Origin: Clostridia bacterium
GTDB lineage: Bacteria > Bacillota > Clostridia > UMGS1810
NCBI GenBank assembly: GCA_017481205.1
Contig: JAFUPN010000003.1
Coordinates: forward strand, 26,615 to 90,614
Length of the DNA stretch: 64,000 nt
Reading direction: 5' to 3'
Below the pieces are notes generated by a model. The model saw nothing but the letters and a program-made list of their open reading frames with translations. It was not told the origin of the DNA and searched no databases. The stretch's first letter is position 1. The number at the start of each line of letters is the position of its first letter. Position numbers and translations under genes: made by a program. Shown one piece after another: positions 51,311-59,070 of this stretch.

Positions 51311-52345
51311 TTATTCAGGGCTGCCTTGTTTTCTTTCGTATTCTTTTTTGAAGTGCGAAGCAATTCCTTTTTCGCAATATTTACATGAGCAAGACTTTTT
51401 ACAAAGAGCATCCACATCAGCAAAGAAATCAGAACTATTAAGTTTTATGTCCAACATTGCATCTTGCCAATTCACATAATTAAAGCCCTTATTTAGCATA
51501 GATATTCTTCTCTTGTATTGAGAATCATAAAAATGACTGTAAACACTTTTATATACTGAGCGGACAACATTCTGTTTTACATCTTTATTTCTTTTATTGC
51601 TTGAAACTCGTTGTACTTTTTCAGCACAGTCCTTGGAACAGTATTTTTTACCATTCTTATATTCAAACCACTTTCCACATCCTTCTCTCTCGCATTGTTT
51701 CAAAGGAGCAGTCTTTGTTAAATTGTTTCTAAATAGATAATATAATGCATGTCTAAGAGATGGATAATTTATAACCGTCCTAAAATTAAATCCGCTATAT
51801 CGTTCGAGTCGGATAGAAATCCCACTGCAATGCTGATTTACATCATTGATAACATCGTCAATCAGCGGTTCTACTTCTTCCTTTTTGAAACGGCCCCACT
51901 CATGTTCAGAGAGCGAATCAATCTTACTACAATCATATAACTCGCATATTTCAATTGCATTTTTAAATTCAGACTGCAGTTGTTTATAATCTTTTATTAA
52001 GGCAACGGGAACAAAACCGTCAATCCGTTTTGCATTCTTAATTTCAAACCATTCTCTTGAAACCCTTGTATCGTCCAAAAGTCCGAACCGAGAAATAAAT
52101 ATTTTCCAATCTTTATCTTCTTCGCAATTTAAAAAATGTGGTAACGCATTCGAGGTCGGTAATTCTTTCTTTTTAATCCCAGCAACTTCTCTATCGATAT
52201 TTCCTTTTTTTGATAGGAGCGTATTTTTTATAGCAGGACTACCATCTCTAACATTTAATGAGCCGAATCTAACATAAATAGTATCATTTACAATACGAAT
52301 ATCACACAATTCAGGAGCTTTTTGTATAAACTCATCTAACAACAT
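51311..52345 (-). CDS. Zinc-finger protein of unknown function, leftward gene of the mobile element
   Basis: 344 residues. The middle holds a CGNR-like treble-clef (CEREGCGKWFEYKNGKKYCSKDC split as C-x4-C and C-x3-C, about 245-267), followed by a basic helix. The C-terminus has a second Cys cluster (CKKSCSCKYC). The first 200 residues have no motif I recognise. GGAGGGG sets the start at 52345. It is transcribed opposite to the rest of the element, where satellites and phages keep their repressor, so a regulatory role is possible. Confidence 0.6.
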   Translation of the reverse strand: MLLDEFIQKAPELCDIRIVNDTIYVRFGSLNVRDGSPAIKNTLLSKKGNIDREVAGIKKKELPTSNALPHFLNCEEDKDWKIFISRFGLLDDTRVSREWFEIKNAKRIDGFVPVALIKDYKQLQSEFKNAIEICELYDCSKIDSLSEHEWGRFKKEEVEPLIDDVINDVNQHCSGISIRLERYSGFNFRTVINYPSLRHALYYLFRNNLTKTAPLKQCEREGCGKWFEYKNGKKYCSKDCAEKVQRVSSNKRNKDVKQNVVRSVYKSVYSHFYDSQYKRRISMLNKGFNYVNWQDAMLDIKLNSSDFFADVDALCKKSCSCKYCEKGIASHFKKEYERKQGSPE

Positions 52346-52369
52346 TATTACCCCTCCAAAAAATAAATT

Positions 52370-52438
52370 TACGAACATATACGAACACAACACACTGTGT
52401 TCGTATTTTATTATACAATAAAACCACAAACAAATCAA
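52370..52438. promoter_or_regulatory. Divergent control region of the mobile element
   Basis: ATACGAACACA (52379-52389) is perfectly inverted at 52396-52406, and a third TACGAACA half-site lies at 52370-52377. On the minus strand TTGATT (52433-52438) and TATAAT (52410-52415), 17-bp spacer, form a promoter. Its start point falls in the inverted repeat, so a bound protein would block leftward transcription. The half-site contains CGAAC as in LexA boxes, but the spacing does not fit LexA. Confidence 0.6.
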
Positions 52439-52495
52439 GTGTTTATACAATTTTATATTTGATTTTGTTTTATTAAGTGAAAGGGGGATATTTTA

Positions 52496-52684
52496 ATGGG
52501 TGAGAAAATGATACTCACACGAAAAGAATTTGTATCGCTTATGCGAATCAGCGAACCCAAGGCACAGGAAATATTAAACTCCAAGGACTTCTATCCAGCC
52601 TTCAGAATCGGTCGCAGGGTGATGATAAACGCACAGCTTCTCCAAAAATGGCTGAACGAACAGTGCGGACAAACATCTGAATAA
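52496..52684 (+). CDS. Excisionase-like helix-turn-helix protein
   Basis: 62 residues. A MerR/Xis-type winged helix (LTRKEFVSLMRISEPKAQEIL, then FRIGRRVMINAQLLQKWL) of the helix-turn-helix 17 kind. AAGGGGGA precedes the ATG. It is the first rightward gene and could be the recombination directionality factor for the distant integrase, or an activator of the AlpA type. Confidence 0.75.
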   Translation: MGEKMILTRKEFVSLMRISEPKAQEILNSKDFYPAFRIGRRVMINAQLLQKWLNEQCGQTSE

Positions 52685-52717
52685 AATCACAATCACACAG
52701 ACAAAGGAGGTCTTGCT

Positions 52718-52900
52718 ATGAGCAAGAAATACAGTCGGTATGAAAGCACCACCTTCAGCCGAAATAAAACAAAGAAAAACGACAAGCATCCTTATAATCC
52801 GAACCGGAGAAAAGGAAAGTTTGCACATTTTTCAAAACAGCAGCCATCACGCAAAGCATCGCTTGGACACAAAAAGGTTACAGATGCCGAGCAGGTATAG
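52718..52900 (+). CDS. Small basic protein of the mobile element
   Basis: 60 residues, rich in Lys, Arg and Ser (about 30 per cent Lys/Arg). AAAGGAGG precedes the ATG. Between the excisionase-like and primase genes, so possibly a nucleic-acid-binding accessory. Not recognised. Confidence 0.6.
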   Translation: MSKKYSRYESTTFSRNKTKKNDKHPYNPNRRKGKFAHFSKQQPSRKASLGHKKVTDAEQV

Positions 52901-52930
52901 GAAGTTTTAGAGGAAAGGTGGTGAGGACAA

Positions 52931-55534
52931 ATGGAACAAATAAATATCGACAGCCGAATAAACTGGGTCGACTTTTACACCCCGTACCTTAAAAATCCGA
53001 AGCCGTGCGGAAAAGACAAAATGCACGCTTGCTGCCCTTTTCATCAGGAACGACATCCCAGCTTTTGGTTCAACACAAAGAACGGATGCTTCAAGTGCGA
53101 AGGATGCGGAGAGAGCGGAAACGCTACGATTTTTCTTTCAAAGATTAAAGGCATCGACAATGCCGAAGCCTACAAAGAATTACTGGAACTCGCAGGCATC
53201 GACACATCGGTAGAGCAGAAAAAGCAGAGTTCAAAGCCTGCACCGCTCCCCGATTACGGAGTCGAGCAATACGCAACCGAAAAGCACTTCATGGCAGAGT
53301 GGCTCAAAGACGAATGCGGTGTAACCGTAGGGACCGACCAAAGCGGTAAGCACATCAAGATACCGTACAAAGACCAAGACGGAAAGGTTCAGGCAACCCG
53401 AAAGCGATACAACCCAGCGAACCCGAACGGCAAGTTCAAATGGCAAAAAGGCTCAACCCTTTGCCTTTACGGATTGTGGAAAATCAAAGACTTCGCAGAG
53501 TACGCAATTCTTGTAGAGGGCGAAAGCGACTCGCAGAGCCTATGGATGCTCGGACTTCCCACCCTTGGCGTTCCCGGTGCTACAAACTTTCAGGCGAAAT
53601 GGGCGGAACAACTCGCAAGCATACCGAGGTTATACCTCCACATCGAGCCTGACAAGGGCGGTCAGACATTCCGCCAGCAAATGATAAGCAAGTTATATGA
53701 GGGCGGATACGAAGGCGAGGTTTTGACCTTTACCCTTGGAGATTACGAGGTCAAAGACCCGAGCGAACTCTACGGCAAGAACGGAATGGATGCACTCGAG
53801 CAAGTGAGAACCGCAATGAGCAAAGCCGAAACGGTAGACCTCAAGACGGAAGCAGAGAACCTCCCCGACCTTGTCGCAGGGATGCCCGTGAAACTTCGAG
53901 AGCCGGACGGATGGAAACTCTCGGATGACGGCATATTCAAATACGACAGCCGAACCGAGCAATACAAGAGAGTCTGCAGAACCCCGATAATTATCGTGAA
54001 GCGACTGCGAAACATCGAAACCGATGAAGAAAAGATACAGATTGCATTCAAGATAAGAAACAACTGGCGATACGGCATTTTTAACTCAACCACGATATAC
54101 CAAAGCCGAAACATCGTCAGCCTTGCAGACCTCGGAGCATTGATAACCAGCGAGAACGCAAAGCAAGTCGTGTCATTCTTGGAAGCACTCGAATCGGAGA
54201 ACATCGACCGAATCAAAGAAGCAAAGTCGGTGTCGCAGCTCGGATGGGCGACCGAGAAGAACTTCCTCCCCGGACACGGTGGCGACATCGTCCTCGATGT
54301 GGAAGGGAGAACAAAAGAAATAGCACTATGCATGGAAGAACCCCAAGGAAGCCTTCAGGAGTGGATAGATATGGTTTCACCATACAGAAAGAATCGCATA
54401 TTTGAGTTTTACATCGCTTCAGCACTTACTCCTCCACTTGTAGATATTCTCAAAGTCAAAAATATAATGGTTTACAATTGGTGGAGTTCGGGCGGTGGTA
54501 AAACGGCAGCTTTAAAAGTTGCAGCTTCAATATACGGAAACCCAGACGATATGCTTGTATCTTTTTATAGCACTCAGGTAGGCATCGAGCGTTCGATTGC
54601 ACCGATACATCATTTGCCTTTATGCATTGACGAAAGGCAACTCGCAGGAAGCAACCAAGAAACATTGAACAGAATAGTTTATATGTTAACCGGGGAAAAA
54701 AGCAAACTGAGAGGAAGAAAGGACGGCTCGGTGGGGAAAGTTGAGAGAATCAGAGCATGGGCAATAGCCACAGGTGAAGAACCACTTGTAAAAACGGATA
54801 CAAAGGATGGCGTAAGTAGCCGCACAATTGAATTATATGGTCGACCTTTTGAAGATGAAAAGGAAGCGAGCCGGATGCATAGAGCATTGACCTCTTGTTA
54901 CGGAAACGTATGGAAGCCGTATATCGAAAATATTATCAATGCGGACCGTAACAGTATTGTGGATTTACACCGAAAATTCACAGAAGAACTTGACAATAAA
55001 AATGAAGGGCAAAGCCACTCTCACAGCGATGTCATCGCTGCCGCCTGTGTGGCAAATTATCTCGGCTCGATTTGGATATTCAAAGAAAACAAAGCGGAGG
55101 CATTCAACAATTCTCTTCAGATGGGTATTGACATTTTGCTAATGCAACCTTCAGCAGATGAGCGCAATGTCAACATGAAAGCTCTGCAATTTATGCATGA
55201 ATGGCTTATTTCAAACCTAAAGCGGTTCACTGATGAATACATAACCCCAAGGTTTGGAATAAAAGAAAAAGATAAATTTCTTATATTTCCGCAAATGCTA
55301 AACGAAGCACTGAACAACAACGGCTTTGACCCAAAGAAAACTATGAAGTTTTTGAGAGAAAAAAAGATACTTCCAGAAAAAGATTATGGGCAAGTAGTAA
55401 AAAAAATAAACGGTGTGTCCACAAGGCTATATTGTTACGATGTTCCAACGGCAACAACAGTGCTTAATTCGATTTATTCTTCAGAACAAATTGGCTTCAT
55501 CGAGATAGATGAAGATGACGACCTGCCATTCTAA
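52931..55534 (+). CDS. Primase-helicase (CHC2, TOPRIM, DUF927 helicase)
   Basis: 867 residues. The N-terminal CHC2 zinc finger (CPFH...CFKCEGC, about 35-62) and TOPRIM-type catalytic residues (LVEGESDSQSLW, about 195; HIEPDKGG, about 237) form a DnaG-like primase. The C-terminal DUF927 ATPase has Walker A SSGGGKTAA (about 522-530) and Walker B LCIDE. The protein can therefore start and unwind autonomous replication of the element. Codon use is clearly more GC-rich up to about base 54330 and AT-rich after it, as if the two halves came from different sources. Confidence 0.88.
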   Translation: MEQINIDSRINWVDFYTPYLKNPKPCGKDKMHACCPFHQERHPSFWFNTKNGCFKCEGCGESGNATIFLSKIKGIDNAEAYKELLELAGIDTSVEQKKQSSKPAPLPDYGVEQYATEKHFMAEWLKDECGVTVGTDQSGKHIKIPYKDQDGKVQATRKRYNPANPNGKFKWQKGSTLCLYGLWKIKDFAEYAILVEGESDSQSLWMLGLPTLGVPGATNFQAKWAEQLASIPRLYLHIEPDKGGQTFRQQMISKLYEGGYEGEVLTFTLGDYEVKDPSELYGKNGMDALEQVRTAMSKAETVDLKTEAENLPDLVAGMPVKLREPDGWKLSDDGIFKYDSRTEQYKRVCRTPIIIVKRLRNIETDEEKIQIAFKIRNNWRYGIFNSTTIYQSRNIVSLADLGALITSENAKQVVSFLEALESENIDRIKEAKSVSQLGWATEKNFLPGHGGDIVLDVEGRTKEIALCMEEPQGSLQEWIDMVSPYRKNRIFEFYIASALTPPLVDILKVKNIMVYNWWSSGGGKTAALKVAASIYGNPDDMLVSFYSTQVGIERSIAPIHHLPLCIDERQLAGSNQETLNRIVYMLTGEKSKLRGRKDGSVGKVERIRAWAIATGEEPLVKTDTKDGVSSRTIELYGRPFEDEKEASRMHRALTSCYGNVWKPYIENIINADRNSIVDLHRKFTEELDNKNEGQSHSHSDVIAAACVANYLGSIWIFKENKAEAFNNSLQMGIDILLMQPSADERNVNMKALQFMHEWLISNLKRFTDEYITPRFGIKEKDKFLIFPQMLNEALNNNGFDPKKTMKFLREKKILPEKDYGQVVKKINGVSTRLYCYDVPTATTVLNSIYSSEQIGFIEIDEDDDLPF

Positions 55535-55543
55535 TGTAATTTA

Positions 55544-55747
55544 TGTAACTTTATGTAACCACCGTAATACCGCATAAAATAAGAGTTTCAAAGTATTTGT
55601 TACAGATTACATAGAAATAAATATATATTATTAGAACAATGCAAGGACAACAGGAGCAAGAAACAATTATATGTTTTATTTCTTTTGGAATGTTTCTGTA
55701 ACAAATTCAAAGAAACCCCAAATATAAAGCCATTTTACAGCGTTACA
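55544..55747. promoter_or_regulatory. Candidate replication origin: TGTAAC repeats after the primase gene
   Basis: TGTAAC or its inverse occurs at 55544, 55554, 55599, 55697 and 55742 in a 200-bp AT-rich gap. TTTGTTACAGA (55596-55606) is exactly inverted at 55695-55705. Satellites of the SaPI/PICI type keep iteron origins next to their primase genes. The role here is inferred from position and repeats. Confidence 0.45.
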
Positions 55748-55777
55748 CAAACGCACAGCGGAAGGAGATGAAACATC

Positions 55778-56359
55778 ATGACAAAAAAACTACCGCCTCG
55801 CCTTCAGGAATTAATGGAGATAGAGAGCGAATTCAATGCGAAAATTATACCGATACCTATCGGAATGTTTGATGAAGGCATCGGAATAGATAACGAAACA
55901 GCACAAAAGCACATGAAGTTGTGCCTTGGAGCAAAAATACCTTATGTTACTATAAGTAACGGCATCCCGGTATCAGGAGCGATAAACAATCCTGCAGAGT
56001 CATACAAAACCCCGGCATCATTTGTAAGAAGTGACATATCGTGGTTTTTGGACAGCTCGGAAGAAGCAAAAAGGCTCGCTCCGCTGTTATCAGAACGACT
56101 TAAAGAGTTTTATGCAGTTTACAAATATATGCTTGCACCAAAGAAACTGTTAGATCGTAGCAATAATCGATTTACATACAATGGGTCCGGCAAGACATAC
56201 GCAGCGGTTCAGTGGTGCTACGGAAATATATATGCAAGGCTTTCGAGCATTCTTCTGTTGCACTTTATGAAAGCCGTGGAATCTCCCGAAGCAGAAGCTT
56301 TACTCAAAGAGCCGTTGGACAAACTTCTCCCAACAACAAAAAAGAGGGACCGTTCATAA
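55778..56359 (+). CDS. Unknown protein of the mobile element
   Basis: 193 residues, no motif recognised. The centre (SFVRSDISWFLDSSEEAKRLAPLL) is predicted helical, and no membrane segment is seen. AAGGAG precedes the ATG. It lies between primase and sigma-factor genes. A hairpin with arms AAAGAG and CTCTTT overlaps its stop (about 56338-56373). Confidence 0.65.
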   Translation: MTKKLPPRLQELMEIESEFNAKIIPIPIGMFDEGIGIDNETAQKHMKLCLGAKIPYVTISNGIPVSGAINNPAESYKTPASFVRSDISWFLDSSEEAKRLAPLLSERLKEFYAVYKYMLAPKKLLDRSNNRFTYNGSGKTYAAVQWCYGNIYARLSSILLLHFMKAVESPEAEALLKEPLDKLLPTTKKRDRS

Positions 56360-56442
56360 AACAGTCCGCTCTTTAGTAGTAAACCTGATGAAAAGCACTT
56401 TTACTCTTGAAAATATTATACTACATAACAGGAGGAAAGTCA

Positions 56443-57213
56443 ATGGGTTTACCTGAAACAAACGAGGAAATCGTCAAAAAAATTCAGCAAGGAATTGATG
56501 AAGAATATAACCTGTTGCGGCTTTATGAACGAAATAAAAAATTCATAAGGTTAATGTTAAGAAAATCGTTCGTTGACGAAGCCTACCAAGAAGATGCGAT
56601 GCAAGATGCGTATCTTTGTATGGAGCGAGCAGCACGGAATTTTGACATCAATGCAGGGTATAAATTTTCAACTTTCCTTGCTGGGTACTTAAAGGAGGTG
56701 ATTGCGGATTATCGATATAAACACAGCGTTTCTATAAAAATCTCCACGGAGGCGCGGCAATTATATTTTAAAGCGAGAAAAGCGGAATCGGAACTTGCCG
56801 AAAGGTTCGGACGAAAACCGACAACCAAAGAGATTGCAGAATACCTCGAAGTTTCTGCCGAAGTTTTACAAGAATCACTAATTGCAAACCAAGAAATCAA
56901 AAGTTTACAACAGAGCGTACTTTCTGATGACGAGGACCTGCTCTTGCAAGATGCGATTTTTGATGAAAATTCTTTCGAGGAATATTCTAAAATCGAAGAA
57001 TATGACCTACCGGAAATATTAAATTGCGCCGTCAACAAGCTATCTCCTACTTTAAGACGGTGCATAAGGTTAAGGTTTTACAGTGAGTACACAATCAAGG
57101 AAATTTCTGCAAAACTCGGTTTAACAACATATCAAGTGAGTGTAAATATCGATAAAGGAATAAAGGAACTAAGAAAAGACAAAACAATTCAAGCATTAAA
57201 AAATTATTATTGA
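56443..57213 (+). CDS. Element-encoded sigma-70 family factor
   Basis: 256 residues. Region 2 is at about 20-95 (YERNKKFIRLMLRKS; EDAMQDAYLCMERAARNFD), a region 3 helix-turn-helix at about 105-160 (ERFGRKPTTKEIAEYL) and region 4 at about 190-250 (LSPTLRRCIRLRFYSEYTIKEISAKLG). The presence of region 3 separates it from ECF factors and brings it near the sporulation/flagellar group. AGGAGG gives the start at 56443; 56407 is an upstream in-frame ATG without such a site. It sits directly before the capsid gene and could drive the late genes. Confidence 0.85.
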   Translation: MGLPETNEEIVKKIQQGIDEEYNLLRLYERNKKFIRLMLRKSFVDEAYQEDAMQDAYLCMERAARNFDINAGYKFSTFLAGYLKEVIADYRYKHSVSIKISTEARQLYFKARKAESELAERFGRKPTTKEIAEYLEVSAEVLQESLIANQEIKSLQQSVLSDDEDLLLQDAIFDENSFEEYSKIEEYDLPEILNCAVNKLSPTLRRCIRLRFYSEYTIKEISAKLGLTTYQVSVNIDKGIKELRKDKTIQALKNYY

Positions 57214-57231
57214 AAAGGACAGTGATTTAAA

Positions 57232-58290
57232 ATGAACAGCAGAAATAAAACAAAAACTTTCTCCAGTTTCGGAGAACAACTTCAAGCCGTTCACAATGCG
57301 GCAAAGCCGGGCGGTTATGTTGATGAACGACTCGCAAATCTTGTATCGGGCAATAACGAAGGTGTACCGACAGATGGCGGATATCTTGTTCAAGCAGATG
57401 TTGTAACAGATTTAAAAGATTTGATTTATGACGAAAATCCATTGCTTACGAATATCACAAGACTTCAGATAAGCACAGGAGCGAACGCATTAAAAATAAA
57501 CGGTATAAACGAAAACAGCCGTGCAGATGGTAACAGGTTCGGTGGAATTATGGCATACTGGGAAAGCGAAGCTGCAGAAATTGCAAGTAGTAAGCCTTCA
57601 TTCAAGCAGCACGAATTTAAACTCAATAAACTTGCAGGAATTTGCTATGCAACAGATGAACTTCTCGAAGATGCCCCTGCTCTTGGGGAGGTTATAAAGA
57701 CAGCATTTTCAGAAGAATTCGAGTTCAAAGTTGCAGAAGCGGTATTGTATGGAACAGGCAAAAAGCAACCACTCGGCATATTCAATTCGGATGCTTTGGT
57801 AGTAATCCCCAAGGAAGCAGGACAGACAGAATTGATTACAGTTGAAAACCTCACAAAAATGCTTGCAGCCTGCGATGACAGACAGCGCAGAGCAGAATGG
57901 TATGTTAACAGAGATTTGATGTTTGCGTTGATGGCTTTAAGAATGGGAGATACTCCTGTGTTTATTCCGAAGGGTTCAATTGCAAATGCTCCGTATGATA
58001 CGCTTTTTGGAAAGCCTGTACACTACATAGAGCAGGCAAACGAACCGGGGGCAAAAGGCGACATTATGCTTGCAGATATGTCACGATATACAATTATAGA
58101 AAAAGGCGGTATCAAAGCAACAGAATCTATTCATGTACGCTTCGTATATGACGAAACTGCCTTCAGATTCGTATATAGACTTGATGGCAAACCAACTGCA
58201 AAAGCCGTAACTCCTTATAAAGGCACACAGGCGATATCGCCATTTGTAACACTGGAGGCAAGAGTCGCAGAGAACACCGAAACAGAGTAA
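57232..58290 (+). CDS. HK97-fold major capsid protein
   Basis: 352 residues of the phage_capsid family: GVPTDGGYLVQADVVTDLKDLI starts the capsid fold (about residue 47), with APALGEVIKTAFSEEFEFKVAEAVLYGTG as spine helix region and a closing FRFVYRLDGKP. The N-terminal delta region is only about 45 residues, and no protease gene is present, so maturation may be simple or done by a helper phage. AAAGGAC precedes the ATG, 18 nt after the sigma gene. Confidence 0.9.
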   Translation: MNSRNKTKTFSSFGEQLQAVHNAAKPGGYVDERLANLVSGNNEGVPTDGGYLVQADVVTDLKDLIYDENPLLTNITRLQISTGANALKINGINENSRADGNRFGGIMAYWESEAAEIASSKPSFKQHEFKLNKLAGICYATDELLEDAPALGEVIKTAFSEEFEFKVAEAVLYGTGKKQPLGIFNSDALVVIPKEAGQTELITVENLTKMLAACDDRQRRAEWYVNRDLMFALMALRMGDTPVFIPKGSIANAPYDTLFGKPVHYIEQANEPGAKGDIMLADMSRYTIIEKGGIKATESIHVRFVYDETAFRFVYRLDGKPTAKAVTPYKGTQAISPFVTLEARVAENTETE

Positions 58291-58302
58291 AGGGGTGGCA
58301 CA

Positions 58303-58713
58303 ATGAGATTTGGTAATTTAAGACACAGAATCTTGTTTGCTAAGCCTGCAGGGACCGTGACCAATGGCATGGGAGAAACGGTCCCTGCCTACTCTCTTTA
58401 TCACCCGAGCCTTCCGCAACAAGAATTTTTCTCACAAGAAAATCAATGGACATTTCCTTCAGGTGAAGTTATTGACATTAACAATTGTCAATATGCTTTT
58501 TACGCAGAAGTTAATCCGCTAACAGGTAGACAATATGAGCAATCGCAAAAACTTCGAGCTGAAACAACATACCACATTCGCATCAGGTTTATTCCCGGAC
58601 TATCAAGTGAAATGTATGTTATATTTGAAAACAAAAAACTTTTAATTGACTCCGTACTTGATGCGGATACAAAGTATCGAAGTATCAATATTGTTTGTCA
58701 TGAAGTCTTATAG
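58303..58713 (+). CDS. Head-closure / head-tail joining protein
   Basis: 136 residues of the phage head-tail joining family (SPP1 gp16-like): MRFGNLRHRILFAKPAGTVTNGMGE at the start, TTYHIRIRFIPGLSSEMYVIF and the final VLDADTKYRSINIVCHEVL strands. It would close a filled head and connect it to a tail. 12 nt after the capsid stop. Confidence 0.85.
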   Translation: MRFGNLRHRILFAKPAGTVTNGMGETVPAYSLYHPSLPQQEFFSQENQWTFPSGEVIDINNCQYAFYAEVNPLTGRQYEQSQKLRAETTYHIRIRFIPGLSSEMYVIFENKKLLIDSVLDADTKYRSINIVCHEVL

Positions 58714-58749
58714 GGGGTATATAAATCTCTGTGAGTTAATCGCTCCAGA

Positions 58750-58800
58750 CCGCAGCCCCCCTTCGTGTGAAATTTCGCAAAAGTTTTGAGGGGGATAGAC
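58750..58800. other. C-run/G-run sequence, possible packaging site
   Basis: CCCCCC (58756-58761), CTTCGTGTGAAATTTCGC and GAGGGGG (58788-58794) lie in the 123-bp gap after the head-closure gene. Base pairing of the C and G runs gives a strong hairpin. A GC-rich island like this in an AT-rich element is suggestive of a cos-type site taken from a helper phage, but this is only an inference. Confidence 0.3.
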
Positions 58801-58836
58801 CCACCATGAAAACAGCAAAAAACTGGAGGTGAGGCG

Positions 58837-59070
58837 GTGGGAAAGAGTGCAAAATGTGAAACTTTGCAAAAACTTATTGCAGAATTTAATGATAATGGTG
58901 GCCCGTCATTTTCACCTAAGTCGAGCAGAGATATGTTGTGCGGAGCAATTATATATGCTCATATCATAGGTGATATTGGAAAGACAGAAAAGGAGCAATT
59001 ATTAAAGAAAGTAGAGCAAATATACAACAAAACAGTTTTGACGAAAGAAGGTGAAAACAATGGGATTTAA
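58837..59070 (+). CDS. Small unknown protein before the tape-measure gene
   Basis: 77 residues with a GTG start (GGAGGTGAGGCG upstream). Helical, no motif recognised (KSSRDMLCGAIIYAHIIGD in the middle). It overlaps the tape-measure start by 11 nt. In complete phages this place is taken by the tail assembly chaperone pair, so it might be a replacement. Confidence 0.6.
   Translation: MGKSAKCETLQKLIAEFNDNGGPSFSPKSSRDMLCGAIIYAHIIGDIGKTEKEQLLKKVEQIYNKTVLTKEGENNGI

Noticed and set aside
52370..52406. LexA (SOS) box in the control region of the mobile element
   Set aside because: CGAAC half-sites are present, but inverted halves are 12 bp apart and the nearer pair is direct, so neither fits CGAAC-N4-GTTCG.
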